A DNA stretch of 64,000 nt from Fen-1362 sp049516395 (GCA_049516395.1 JBEKTD010000002.1:399418-463417); one strand, 5' to 3'. Shown: positions 46,048-55,665, numbered from the stretch's first letter. Notes: generated from the letters alone by a model not told the origin. Translations and numbers: made by a program.

Positions 46048-46345
46048 TCTGATACCTCTAACCGGACATTAAATCTTGGAACTACGTTTCGAAGTACTAA
46101 TTATTCCATTTCTGCCGTTGCTTTGTTCATAACGTATCAGCGAAAAAACCGTTGCAATTAGTCGCCGATTGCTCTTAATATGACTGTTTTTACACTGTTT
46201 GGTGTTGTAAGTCAAATAATATCGGTTGTGAGCTTAGAAGGTACTTTTGCATCGCGTTTTTCATAACTCCTTGTATGACAGTAACATAAACGCGGTTTTG
46301 GCATCTGTCATTAAAGATAACCTGTAATCGGGCTGGGGGCTTAAA
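46048..46345. other. Divergent 298-bp gap, no gene seen
   Basis: AT-rich spacer between the radical SAM gene (minus) and the GT9 gene (plus). It probably holds two outward promoters, but no -35/-10 pair was clear enough to name. Confidence 0.4.
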
Positions 46346-47410
46346 GTGATTGACCTGCACAGATTAAAAAGCATGATTCGACTTCTTTTTCCCGGCGGTA
46401 ACGTCCGGTGGCTGACGAATTGCGGAGGTCGTGCCTTATTGCCCGAGCGTATCCTGTGTATGGTGCCGTCGGGAGTAGGCGACGTGGTAATGGATGCGCC
46501 GGCTTTTCAGGCCTTAAAGCAAAAGTTCCCAAACGCCAAACTGAGCGTTCTTGTGCATTATAATCTGGGCGGTGATGAAGTATGCCGGCTTGTGAAAAGC
46601 GTTGACGAAACCATTGATATAGAACTGGAAGGTTATCAGTGGCGGCAGGTGATTGTCTTTATGCTGGGTAAATTCTGGAAGCTGCTTTTTGAGCTTCGCA
46701 GGAGACGATTTGACCTGACCGTGGTTTTTTGGCCGAATCCCATAAGAAAACTCTTGCTTGCCGGTATGGGCAGCAAATACTGGATATACAACAATTTTGT
46801 CGGCGAATACGCGGTCCGGCAGAACGTCAAGCTCCTGAACCAAATCGGCATTGAGAAAACGGATACAACAGATACCGGCTCCATATTCCAGGTCCCCGAA
46901 CCAGCCAATCCCAGGCAGATACTGCCGGATAATTTACCAAGGCCGCTTATTTGTGTTCATCCTTTCTGCGGGATGCCGTGGCGCCAGTGGGGAAAATTCG
47001 ACGAACTGCAGGTCGAGCTTGCGAAGCTGAATGGTTCGGTCCTTGTGGTCGGCAAAAAAAGTGGTTACGAGGCGTCAAAAAACGTGCATAATCTTGTGAA
47101 CAAGCTTTCGATAGAGGAGCTTTTCTGGGTAATAAAGCACTGCGATGTGTTTGTCACGGCGGATTCCGGGCCTATGCACATAAGCTTTGCGCTCGACAGA
47201 CCGACGGTGGCGCTGTTTGGGCCTGTTGCGCCGAGTTTGCGCGTTCCACTCGGACGCGAAGGAAGAATTAAAGTCATCTACAAAGAACCTGCCGACTCCG
47301 AGCGGATTGACGACGTAACGTTACGGAACATAAACGTCAACTCCGCTATGCAGCAAATCACCGTAGAGGAGGTCCTCGAAGCCGTCAAGGAGATTCTGGC
47401 GAGCAAGTAA
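46346..47410 (+). CDS. GT9 heptosyltransferase-family glycosyltransferase
   Basis: 354 residues. The start is GTG 46346 with a G-rich Shine-Dalgarno sequence eight bases before it; ATG 46373 is an alternative. Family features: PSGVGDVVMDAPAFQALKQKFP near the N-terminus, VHPFCGMPWRQWGKFDEL in the donor region, and the strongly conserved TADSGPMHISFALDRPTVALFGP. It transfers a heptose or similar sugar in the cytoplasm, suggesting an LPS-core-like or related glycolipid. It stands alone on the plus strand between two minus-strand genes. Confidence 0.9.
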   Translation: MIDLHRLKSMIRLLFPGGNVRWLTNCGGRALLPERILCMVPSGVGDVVMDAPAFQALKQKFPNAKLSVLVHYNLGGDEVCRLVKSVDETIDIELEGYQWRQVIVFMLGKFWKLLFELRRRRFDLTVVFWPNPIRKLLLAGMGSKYWIYNNFVGEYAVRQNVKLLNQIGIEKTDTTDTGSIFQVPEPANPRQILPDNLPRPLICVHPFCGMPWRQWGKFDELQVELAKLNGSVLVVGKKSGYEASKNVHNLVNKLSIEELFWVIKHCDVFVTADSGPMHISFALDRPTVALFGPVAPSLRVPLGREGRIKVIYKEPADSERIDDVTLRNINVNSAMQQITVEEVLEAVKEILASK

Positions 47411-47453
47411 TTTATTCAAAACAAGATTAAGGGATGGCAGTGAGTCGGGCAAA

Positions 47454-48101
47454 TCAGCTTTTTTTGACAATTAATTCGATAGAGTATTCGCCCTTGCTTT
47501 GTTTTTCAGGTCCCATATCCTCATACCCCTCATCACACACCTTTGCCTGAAGTATCTGATAACCTGAAAGAGCTCTCTCAATCAGTGGAATTACGCCTAC
47601 CGTATCTGGCAGCTCGTCTCTGTCCAGCAGGAAGAAACGTCTGTGTGTGTCATTCCACCGGCTTGGCAGTGTCTTCTTTTTTTCATACAGGTCCCTGTAC
47701 GGCAAATAAAGAATCAAATACCCTCCCGGCTTGATAACCCTCCACCAGTTCTTCAAGGTCACGCTCGCATCGTCAACGTGCTCTAGCGTGTGCGATGAAT
47801 ATACAAAATCAAATTCTGAATCTTTGAGCCCTTTTAATATCTGAGCATCTCCATGCTCAATGTCCCAACCTTGACAACTCTCTGACAAAAGGTCTCCACC
47901 ATACCCAACATCAAGGCCTTTTCCTGCACAGAACCTTTCAAAGAATTTTTCTCTTATCCTCCGCTCTCTGGCCTTGCCGGTCTCCCCTGGCCTATTGGGA
48001 CGGGCTACGTATCGGTATAAGATCCTCCGATAATGGAACATAACCGTTCTTAGCAGAAGCAGGACAGGCCTCGGTAAAAATTTTCTCAAAAATTCTTCCA
48101 T
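47454..48101 (-). CDS. SAM-dependent methyltransferase (Methyltransf_11-like)
   Basis: 215 residues. A basic, possibly amphipathic N-terminus is followed by a class I fold: GLDVGYGGDLL (motif I), SSHTLEHVDD and a WWRVIKPGGYLILYLPY block. It probably modifies a sugar or lipid-linked intermediate. It is the distal gene of the minus-strand half of the cluster. A remnant of another methyltransferase gene start lies just upstream (48188-48250). Confidence 0.85.
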   Translation of the reverse strand: MEEFLRKFLPRPVLLLLRTVMFHYRRILYRYVARPNRPGETGKARERRIREKFFERFCAGKGLDVGYGGDLLSESCQGWDIEHGDAQILKGLKDSEFDFVYSSHTLEHVDDASVTLKNWWRVIKPGGYLILYLPYRDLYEKKKTLPSRWNDTHRRFFLLDRDELPDTVGVIPLIERALSGYQILQAKVCDEGYEDMGPEKQSKGEYSIELIVKKS

Positions 48102-48187
48102 ACTGGATATTATATAGACTCCCGTTGTCCCGTCAAGGGTTACCAGATTTTATATTCGTTTCCGCATTAATCCAGCGGCGGGAAATG

Positions 48188-48250
48188 TCAACACCCCAAT
48201 CCAAGTTGGACCATGCGTAAGCGATGGCTTTCGCGAAATATTAAATGCAT
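48188..48250 (-). pseudogene. 20-codon remnant of a methyltransferase 5' end
   Basis: A frame starting MHLIFRES and stopping after 20 codons. It is preceded by AGGGGGCGAT and a leader homologous to the one before the intact methyltransferase at 51629, which starts MHLIHRKS behind AAGGAGGCGAT. The similarity covers the leader and the first eight or so codons, then ends, marking a duplication joint downstream of GT2 copy A. Confidence 0.65.
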
Positions 48251-48281
48251 ATCGCCCCCTTTTAATTCCTTTATTAGATTG

Positions 48282-49301
48282 TTAAAGACCTTTCCTTCTT
48301 ACAATATTCATAATATTATTCTCATTATTCTCAAGGCAATCAATCAATTGCGCCTCTTTCTTTATCATTTTAAGATATGACAGCAGAAACATATTTACAA
48401 AACAAGCCGGCATTATAGCTGTAAACAATGTAGCGAACCGCCACCATAAGGGCGAATCTTTTGATGCAAACCATTCTTGATATTCTTTTAGTGAATATGC
48501 GCCCATAGCCCGGTATATAATGATCTTTCTCAATCTACGCCAAGACGGCGCCTTTCGATATTCTCGCCTGGTGTGCTCTGAAATATGAGCAAATGAATAA
48601 AGGATGGTCGGCCATTTGAACAGCCAAATCTCAAATGCTCGCTGTATCCATTGGACGTTACCGTTTCTGTACGTAATGTACGGTTGGGCAATTACCAATG
48701 CCGGAGCAGGCAAAGGGGCCTGAAAAATCACACATACATGTATAAATTCTGTGCCGAAATAACGCTCCTTCTCTCGCCGCATCCATAAATCGCGATTTAT
48801 TACAGTGCATCCGATGAAATGCATGTATGAAACAACACGATTAAATAGCGGTTCCATCTCAGATTCTGAGTACACTTCATTTGTATCTATCAGAAGGCAT
48901 TTGTTCTCTATGACTTTCGAAAGATCTCTATTCATTATTTGAGCATTTACAACGATCAAGCTATAACCTTTATAGACTTCATTGAGCACAGCGCTTATAG
49001 CGCCAGGCTTTAGCAGATCATCATCCGGCAAGAGCCAACAGTATTCGCCTTTTGCAAGTTCAACTGCTTTACAATAATCCTGATCAACCCCCCCCTTAGA
49101 CGGGAGCCGCATATAATTAATCTGTTTACAAACTTCAATATAACTCTTAACCACACTGCTTGTATCATCCGTTGATGCACCGTCAACAATAACAATTTCA
49201 ACTTCATCAGTTATTTGCGGGATGATGCTTTCCAGCGTTTCTCCAATGTACCCAGCACGGTTGTAGGTAGCAATGCAGATGGATAAAAGAGGTTTTGTCA
49301 T
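48282..49301 (-). CDS. GT2 glycosyltransferase, copy A of a duplicated pair
   Basis: 339 residues. GT-A fold with LLSICIATYNRAGYIGETLE, IVDGASTDDT and the metal-binding LLPDDDLLKPGA motif; the C-terminal 120 residues are helical and basic and may lie on the membrane. It is closely similar along its whole length to the broken copy at 51661-52670, so this is the functional partner. Its ATG overlaps the stop of a GT2 fragment (ATGA). Confidence 0.88.
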   Translation of the reverse strand: MTKPLLSICIATYNRAGYIGETLESIIPQITDEVEIVIVDGASTDDTSSVVKSYIEVCKQINYMRLPSKGGVDQDYCKAVELAKGEYCWLLPDDDLLKPGAISAVLNEVYKGYSLIVVNAQIMNRDLSKVIENKCLLIDTNEVYSESEMEPLFNRVVSYMHFIGCTVINRDLWMRREKERYFGTEFIHVCVIFQAPLPAPALVIAQPYITYRNGNVQWIQRAFEIWLFKWPTILYSFAHISEHTRREYRKAPSWRRLRKIIIYRAMGAYSLKEYQEWFASKDSPLWWRFATLFTAIMPACFVNMFLLSYLKMIKKEAQLIDCLENNENNIMNIVRRKGL

Positions 49302-49444
49302 GACTTTACAAACTCCAGCATTATAACCCAGTCACCTTTTGCCGCCTTAATCCCTGTGTTTCTGGCGGGGCCGTCGCCGGCTTTGTTTGCCGTGACGATG
49401 CGGTATTCCAGTTCCTTGCTTTCGGCCCATATTTCTGTTCGGAT
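49298..49444 (-). pseudogene. Internal fragment of a different GT2 glycosyltransferase gene
   Basis: 48 sense codons with no start codon at the 5' end. They include EYRIVTANKAGDGPARNTG then IKAAKGDW, the classic GT2 segment after the first beta strands (ARN-x-G-x4-A-x-G). The DxD expected next is missing because sequence shared with the copy-B upstream region (taatgcYggagtttgtaa) is joined there. It is a dead remnant cut on one side by the duplication joint near 49322. Confidence 0.75.
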
Positions 49445-49470
49445 TCACATTCTTTTCAACTGTAAATAAA

Positions 49471-50352
49471 TTACTTTGCATCTTGATGACTCATCATAAT
49501 GTTTGCTAATTCACCTATTGTTGTAGTGGCATTCCATCCTAACGAGTTGATTGTCGCGGGATTGGAGACCAATATCTGATACTCTGCCTTGAAATTTTTC
49601 TTCTCCCTGACATAACGTCGCCAATCCTTAGTAATTAGCTTGAAACATTCGTCAAGCCAATTCTCGAGGGAATATGCCCGACCCGACCCAATAGTCGCCT
49701 CAAATACTTTATTCTGCGCAATGAGAGTTAAAATACCTTCTGCGACATTTTCAGCAAACGTCCACTCTTTCCTTACTGAAAGATCACCCAACTCAATAAT
49801 TTGCTCGCTTCCTTCAGCAATTCGTCTCGCTGCCTGAGCAATTTTCTGGCAAACATGCTGTGCTCCACGCATGGGACTTTCGTGGTGGAAAAGGTATCCA
49901 ACATACACCTGGAGGCCGATACTGCGGAAGTATCGCGACAGGTACACCGAATAGTTTCTGACTGCTGCATAAGAGCTTCTATGGTCAAAGGGGTCCGTCT
50001 CGGATATCGGTTGTCCATTATTAACAAATTGTAATCCGCTTCCCGTAATGAATACTTTACTGCCCGGAGACCATTGCTTGACAGATTCCAATATATTAAT
50101 AGTTCCGGTGCCGATGGTGGCGTGGTTTTCATAAATCGCATCGTGCTTGGTTGTTGAGGATGCTGCAAGATGAAATATCATCTCGGGATGATGACTGCGG
50201 ATAAGCTTTTCTGCAATTTCAGGCGAAGCGACATCGCCGCGTATCCAGGGACCGCTCCGTGATACACCGATGACCTCTATCTGTCGTTTACGACAAGCTT
50301 CAGACAGATAGTATCCGTCTTGTCCATTGGCGCCGAATATTAGTGCTTTCAC
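49471..50352 (-). CDS. Extended SDR nucleotide-sugar dehydratase/epimerase (GMD-like) with YxxxR
   Basis: 293 residues. The NAD(P)-binding motif GANGQDG (7-13) is the form found in GDP-mannose 4,6-dehydratase relatives, and HLAASS, TGSGLQF and a C-terminal substrate region follow. The catalytic pair is Tyr128-Ala-Ala-Val-Arg132 instead of the usual YxxxK, so the lysine that lowers the tyrosine pKa is an arginine. It likely makes or modifies a nucleotide sugar for the cluster. It overlaps the upstream methyltransferase by four bases (ATGA), indicating coupled translation. Confidence 0.85.
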   Translation of the reverse strand: MKALIFGANGQDGYYLSEACRKRQIEVIGVSRSGPWIRGDVASPEIAEKLIRSHHPEMIFHLAASSTTKHDAIYENHATIGTGTINILESVKQWSPGSKVFITGSGLQFVNNGQPISETDPFDHRSSYAAVRNYSVYLSRYFRSIGLQVYVGYLFHHESPMRGAQHVCQKIAQAARRIAEGSEQIIELGDLSVRKEWTFAENVAEGILTLIAQNKVFEATIGSGRAYSLENWLDECFKLITKDWRRYVREKKNFKAEYQILVSNPATINSLGWNATTTIGELANIMMSHQDAK

Positions 50353-51629
50353 CGGCCAGGTGCCTTTCCCCTGGAAACGACCTCTATCTTGGGAAGTGGG
50401 AATATCAGTTGTGTCCCTCGCTCCAGAATTTCCCGTTCCCGTTCGACGAACTCATCCTTGAAATGCCACGGCAACACAAGGTAGTAATCAGGATTCAGCT
50501 TGCGCGACTCTGCCTCGCTAACAATTGGAATATCCGTACCCAGGGTGCGGGCGCCATACTTTTCGGGGCTTCTTTCTGCGGCACAGTCGACAATTTTGTT
50601 GTCGATACCGCACCATTGCAAGATGGTGTTACCCTTGGTCGATGCGCCGTAGATATGAATTTTTTTACCTTCTGCCTTAAGTTTCTTTAGTAAAGCGACT
50701 AATTCATCCCGGTGAACGTTGATTCTGTCCTGGAAATTTTTATAGGGCTTATCCGTATCCAATTCGAGGTCGAACTCGGCCTTGTGCATCGCCTGGATAT
50801 TTCGAAAGTATTGTTCATTCTTATATTTGAAGTTTGTGATGTGTGTTGCGTAGCAGCGTAAACTCCCGCCATTGATGTTGTTGAGCGTCACGTTGAGGAC
50901 TTTCATACCACTCTTTTTTAGAATATATTCAATGACCGCAAGGCTGTAGAATTCCAGATGCTCATGGCAAATCGTGTCGTATGAGGTCATTTTCAGCATC
51001 ATAGGCATATAGGACATCTCAAAAATCCAGATGCCTTCTGGTGCAAGGATGTTTTTTATGCCATTAGCAAACGCAACGGGATCCTCCAGGTCGTAAAACA
51101 TCGCGATGGAGGTAATAATGTCCATTTTTGTTCCCTGTAAACAGTTCAGAAGCTCATCCGAGGGAAATATATCCTGAATAACTGTCGCCGTCTTTTTGTC
51201 AATCTCCTGAGCAACATCGGATGGATCAACCCCGTATTTTCGGAATCCTTCCGGGTAGAAGTTAAATAGTGTTCCATCGTTGCACCCAATATCAAGGACT
51301 GAACCACTCGATTTATTAAGCATCGAAACGGCTTCTTCAACAATACCCTTGAGGTGCTTTTTCATTGTATTGTTCGTTCCCGAACGATACCAATAGGCGG
51401 AGTATAAAACTTCAGGTGGCACTGTATGTTCCATTTGCAGAAGTCCACAGGCCTTCTCGTCTTTGGTAGGATCACACCGGACAAGTGACAGAGGAATTTT
51501 TCTCATGGGAGGCATTTCCTTGCCTGGTTTGACAAATGAACCTTGCAGGTATTGATCGCCAAGGTTTATTACGGGTGTCAGAGCAGTGGAAGCACAAACC
51601 CTACAACTTTTCCTGTGAATCAAATGCAT
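50349..51629 (-). CDS. NDP-sugar C-methyltransferase-like protein (TylC3/NovU type)
   Basis: 426 residues. An N-terminal zinc-site region (Cys9, Cys12 and later cysteines), a central SAM-binding fold with VLDIGCNDGTL, an MFYDLEDP block, and a C-terminal domain with KIHIYGASTKGNTILQW typical of the sugar C-methyltransferase group. Such enzymes add a branch methyl to 4-keto deoxysugars, which fits the coupled SDR. The start ATG has an excellent AAGGAGG site. GT2 copy B precedes it. Confidence 0.9.
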   Translation of the reverse strand: MHLIHRKSCRVCASTALTPVINLGDQYLQGSFVKPGKEMPPMRKIPLSLVRCDPTKDEKACGLLQMEHTVPPEVLYSAYWYRSGTNNTMKKHLKGIVEEAVSMLNKSSGSVLDIGCNDGTLFNFYPEGFRKYGVDPSDVAQEIDKKTATVIQDIFPSDELLNCLQGTKMDIITSIAMFYDLEDPVAFANGIKNILAPEGIWIFEMSYMPMMLKMTSYDTICHEHLEFYSLAVIEYILKKSGMKVLNVTLNNINGGSLRCYATHITNFKYKNEQYFRNIQAMHKAEFDLELDTDKPYKNFQDRINVHRDELVALLKKLKAEGKKIHIYGASTKGNTILQWCGIDNKIVDCAAERSPEKYGARTLGTDIPIVSEAESRKLNPDYYLVLPWHFKDEFVEREREILERGTQLIFPLPKIEVVSRGKAPGR

Positions 51630-51660
51630 ATCGCCTCCTTTTATTCTATTTATGAGATTG

Positions 51661-52670
51661 TCAACGGCCTTTTCTTCTCATAATATTATTCTCATTGCTC
51701 TCAAGAGCAGCAATGAGCAATGGTTCTTTTTTCGCCATTTTAAGGTATGATAGCATGAACAGATTTACAAAACAAGCCGGAATTACCGCTATAAATAGTA
51801 CAACGACCTTCCACCAGAAGGACGAATTTGCTGATGCAAACCATTTTTGGTACTCTTTTAACGAGTATGATCCCATTGCCCGATAGATAACGATCTTTCG
51901 TAATCGATGCCATGACTGTGTCTTTTGATATTCTTGTCTGCTCTGCTCAGAAATATGCACAAACGAACGAAGGAGATTTGGCCACTGGAACAAGCAAATT
52001 TCAAATGCCCGCCTTGTCTATTGGGCGTTACCGTATCTGATCGTAATATACGGTTCGGCCATTACCAGTGCTCCAGCAGGTAAAGTCGCCTGAAAGGTCA
52101 CGCCGACATGTATAAATTCAGTGCCGAAATACCGTTTTTTTCTCGCTGCATCCACAAATCGCGATTTATTACAACGCATCCGATGAATGACATGTATTCA
52201 ACAGTACGGTTAAATAGCCGTTCTATCTCGGAGCAAGAGAATACTTCATTTGTGTCTATCAGAAGGCGTTTCTTTTCTATGATTTTCGAAAAATCGCTGG
52301 TCATAACTTGAGCGTTTACAACAATCAAACTATACCCTTTAATGGCTTCCTTCAGTATAGTGCTTATGGCGTCGGGTTTCAGCAGGTCATCATCCGAAAA
52401 TAGCCAGCAGTATTCGCCTTTTGCGAATTCAACTGCTTTACAGAAATCCTGATCAACGCCTCCCTTGGAAGGAAACAGTATATAGTTGATCTGCCTGCAA
52501 CCTTCAACATAACGTTTAACCACGTTGCCCGTATCGTCCGTTGAAGCACCGTCAACAATAACAATTTCAGCTTCATCAGTTATTTGCGGGATGATGCTTT
52601 CCAGCGTTTCTCCAATGTACTCGGCACGGTTGTAGGTAGCAATACAGATGGATAAAAGAGGTTTGGTCAT
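51661..52670 (-). pseudogene. GT2 glycosyltransferase copy B, frameshifted and with a nonsense codon
   Basis: Homologous end to end with copy A (48282-49301). The 5' frame (MTKPLLSICIATYNRAEYIGE...) is intact to about codon 181, where a run of seven A on the coding strand (52135-52141) is one base shorter than needed to keep frame. Restoring one base recovers REKKRYFGTEFIHV, but a TAG then replaces the Trp of copy A's VQWIQRAF (near 52018-52020). The total length fits copy A minus 9 bp (a three-codon loss near the end) minus one base. Two independent lesions argue for a real pseudogene. Confidence 0.88.
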
Positions 52671-52689
52671 GGCGTTACAAACTCCGGCA

Positions 52690-53709
52690 TTACGATCCTT
52701 TCCCACGCCCCGTTATCCTGATGCAAATGTTCCTTGCTTTAGCGAGCAGCCAATTGGGGGAAGTCTTGTAGATAATATATTTTAAAACAGAGAGTGGCGA
52801 AACGTCGCTATATGTTTTACAAAAGAGTGCATCGAGCATACTCCTGTCTTCACGAGACGGATTTTCCCAGCATAATACTTTCACCAGCAGAAACTTCCAC
52901 ATGGCGAACTCGTGGCGGATCACCCTTCGTATATGATATGCCTCAAAACTTTTATGCCCGAAGAAAACGTCTCCTATCTTATGATAACCGTCTATTGCGA
53001 TTCTGTAGCGATTTACAACACCCTTATCGACGAAAGAATCGTTGCCCCCGCGACGATCAAGAAGTGGTTCGGCAAGGTACTTTACCGTAAGCCCCCTCGG
53101 CATCAATTCAAATATCCTTGCCGCATGCCCCCAGCAACTTCCCACAAACATCTCATTTATCAAAACCGAGTCCCACGTCGTTTTTTTTATGATGATCCCG
53201 CCCATGAAACTGAAAAACGCTTCCGTAGTCTGTGCAAGTTTGAAATACCGTCGCCGGTCCGACTGCTCGGCAAGGTTAAACACGATCTCTTTATTGGATC
53301 TCAACACAGGATGCTCGCTATGAAACTTCATATCCAACTTACAATTCGTATGCTGACACAGGTACAGGTCGTGTCCGTGTTTAATTTGACTGAGTATCTT
53401 TGCGATTGCGCCTTGTCTCATTACGTCATCGCTGCTAAACAGCCAACAATACTCGCCGTTAGCCAATTCAACCGACTTTGCCATGTCGCGATCAATTCCA
53501 CCCCTTTTATCGAGTCGATGATACATCAGGTTTGGACAATTCGCTTGAAATTGGCGCACAATATCCGGCGTATTATCCGTAGATGCTCCATCGAGTACTA
53601 CAATCTCCGCATCGTCAGTTAATTGGCAAATTATACTTTCAAGAGTCTCCCCGATAAATTTGCCGAAGTTATACGTGGGGATGCATATGGAAAGCGAGAT
53701 GTGAGACAT
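52690..53709 (-). CDS. GT2 family glycosyltransferase, divergent paralogue
   Basis: 339 residues. GT-A fold with LSICIPTYNFGKFIGETLE, VVLDGASTDNT and the metal site LFSSDDVMRQGA. The C-terminal half differs from copies A and B, so substrate specificity should differ. It lies directly upstream of pseudogene B with 19 bp between them. The A+T content appears higher than in the left half of the window, consistent with the whole segment having been acquired. Confidence 0.88.
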   Translation of the reverse strand: MSHISLSICIPTYNFGKFIGETLESIICQLTDDAEIVVLDGASTDNTPDIVRQFQANCPNLMYHRLDKRGGIDRDMAKSVELANGEYCWLFSSDDVMRQGAIAKILSQIKHGHDLYLCQHTNCKLDMKFHSEHPVLRSNKEIVFNLAEQSDRRRYFKLAQTTEAFFSFMGGIIIKKTTWDSVLINEMFVGSCWGHAARIFELMPRGLTVKYLAEPLLDRRGGNDSFVDKGVVNRYRIAIDGYHKIGDVFFGHKSFEAYHIRRVIRHEFAMWKFLLVKVLCWENPSREDRSMLDALFCKTYSDVSPLSVLKYIIYKTSPNWLLAKARNICIRITGRGKGS

Positions 53710-53820
53710 AACTATCTAATTCCTTGTGCCATGACCCAACATATAAATGTTAAAAGTACCGATATTTTTAGGAACTGGTTCTTTGCTTTTATTTTACGTA
53801 TCATCCACGCCATCCAAATC

Positions 53821-55665
53821 TTACGTCTCATTTTTCTTTACAACAAACGTCGCAAAAGTATATTGATATTTTCCCAGGTAATTAAAATCGGGGTTAGGAC
53901 AATCCCATTGCGGTTCATCCACCAAATGGCAATTACTCATCAGTGGCAATAAACGGTCTCTCAGGTCATGCTTTGTATAGAGCCTCGCATCAACATCCGG
54001 TTTAGGCTCGCCCGGTTTCCATCCGTCTTTATAATCACAGGTAATTATCGCCACGCCGCCGGGCGCCAACAAATCAGTAATACACCTTACAAAGGACACA
54101 TCATCTGGATCGTGTTCAATTACTGAGGTTGAAAAAATAATATTGTATGAATTTTTCACTGTAGTGGGCTTTGTAAAATATTCCTGTAAATAATAATTTA
54201 TCATCGGATCGATTTCCTCAACCGTGTGTCCCATTTTTATCAAGCTCATTGAGGCGGTATCCTCATAACATCCCACACACAGCAGTTTAGGGTTTTTATA
54301 GTGAGAAAGATAACGATATACAGTATCAAACACAAACGCCTGTTGCACATTGGCTCGAGCGATTTTTTTGGCCATTGTTTTTGGCACAAGCGTTGTTAAT
54401 GTATCAATTACAGGCGTGTATAATTCGCGGGCTTTATCATCCAAAATACGATTTAATGAAACATTCGCGGGAATATGTATCGGCTGGTATCGCACGGAAC
54501 TGTCAACCCGCATAGTGTCCTCTGTTGCTTTCTCCGAATTCCTTAACCACGTGAACGTTGTATCCGGTATTGATACCAACCTGTTCCATTTTGACCGTAG
54601 TGTTTTGAGAACGCCCGTTCGGGATTTTGATGAGGTTTGTTGTTTTACGAAAATAGAATCCAGTATTCGTTCATATTCCCATAAAAGGTTTTCTGCGTTC
54701 CATTCGTTGTAGTGTTTTTTTAAGGGAGCAAAACCGTTTTTAATAATTGTTTTCAGATCATTTTTCGTAACGCATACAGAAGGCTCAACATCAAATATAT
54801 GTCTGAACATTACGCCATCCGAAACAACAATGGGCCTTTGCACTGCCATCGCATTATCGATCGCACTCGACAACCCCTTGCCGCTTGTCATATCATGTTC
54901 ATATAAGAATACATTAACCGTATTTTGTGCCAGAAAATCCAACATGGTTTTGTCGTCCATGAACTCGTGAGTAACAATTAACTGAACGCCGGGCTTGGTG
55001 ATCAGCGATTTGCATTTTTCTGCAATGCCTCGTGCGCGAACACCTTGTTTGTCACCACCAAAATCTGCGGCTGGAATATTAAACCGGATAACCGCTTCAT
55101 CATATTCCTGCTGAACCAATCGCACAATATTTTCAAATCCTTTTTTGGGAGTACCAAAACCAAAACTGCCGATAACAGGTTTTAAAGGGACCGGAAAATT
55201 ATTTTGATACGATGGTATCATCCTTCCTGTTTTATAGACAAGAGGATTTCTTAGCAACAGCGTGGGATCCGGCGCAATATAAAAATCAAACAATGAATTG
55301 ATTAAATGGGATGCGCCGCCAAATAATAATCTCTTCTTATAATTAGTAGCTGCATCGGCAACACGTTGCGTTATTTCATGTATGATGCCGATCTGAGGGA
55401 TGGAAAGAGAAGCGATATTATTTTTGTAAAGCTTAGGGGCAATTTTGGTTGCTACCCATGGCAATACCGATGGATAATAATTGTAAATAATACCGACAGG
55501 AGCATTTTTGGCAATTGCAGTTTGCAATTCAACTAAGGACGAACATTCAACTCGTATAAATTGATAACGCTTTGAATGTTGTAATACATCGGTAATGCTT
55601 TTACCAAATTCATATACGCCGCACTGAGCCTTTTTGTGAGAAACAAATAGAATTTTTTTATTCAT
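53821..55665 (-). CDS. GT4-like glycosyltransferase fused to a SAM methyltransferase
   Basis: 614 residues. Residues 1 to about 345 resemble a GT-B donor/acceptor pair (GSFGFGTPKKGFENIV, YEHDMTSGKGLSSAIDNAMA, RPIVVSDG). After a linker of about 100 residues, residues about 465-605 form a class I methyltransferase (LLCVGCYEDTASM as motif I, STSVIEHDPDD, LLAPGGVAIITCDY). This is the second GT-methyltransferase fusion in the cluster, with the opposite domain order to the one at 33903-35360. It may add a sugar and cap it by methylation, a known way to end O-antigen chains; that role is only inferred. Confidence 0.82.
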   Translation of the reverse strand: MNKKILFVSHKKAQCGVYEFGKSITDVLQHSKRYQFIRVECSSLVELQTAIAKNAPVGIIYNYYPSVLPWVATKIAPKLYKNNIASLSIPQIGIIHEITQRVADAATNYKKRLLFGGASHLINSLFDFYIAPDPTLLLRNPLVYKTGRMIPSYQNNFPVPLKPVIGSFGFGTPKKGFENIVRLVQQEYDEAVIRFNIPAADFGGDKQGVRARGIAEKCKSLITKPGVQLIVTHEFMDDKTMLDFLAQNTVNVFLYEHDMTSGKGLSSAIDNAMAVQRPIVVSDGVMFRHIFDVEPSVCVTKNDLKTIIKNGFAPLKKHYNEWNAENLLWEYERILDSIFVKQQTSSKSRTGVLKTLRSKWNRLVSIPDTTFTWLRNSEKATEDTMRVDSSVRYQPIHIPANVSLNRILDDKARELYTPVIDTLTTLVPKTMAKKIARANVQQAFVFDTVYRYLSHYKNPKLLCVGCYEDTASMSLIKMGHTVEEIDPMINYYLQEYFTKPTTVKNSYNIIFSTSVIEHDPDDVSFVRCITDLLAPGGVAIITCDYKDGWKPGEPKPDVDARLYTKHDLRDRLLPLMSNCHLVDEPQWDCPNPDFNYLGKYQYTFATFVVKKNET

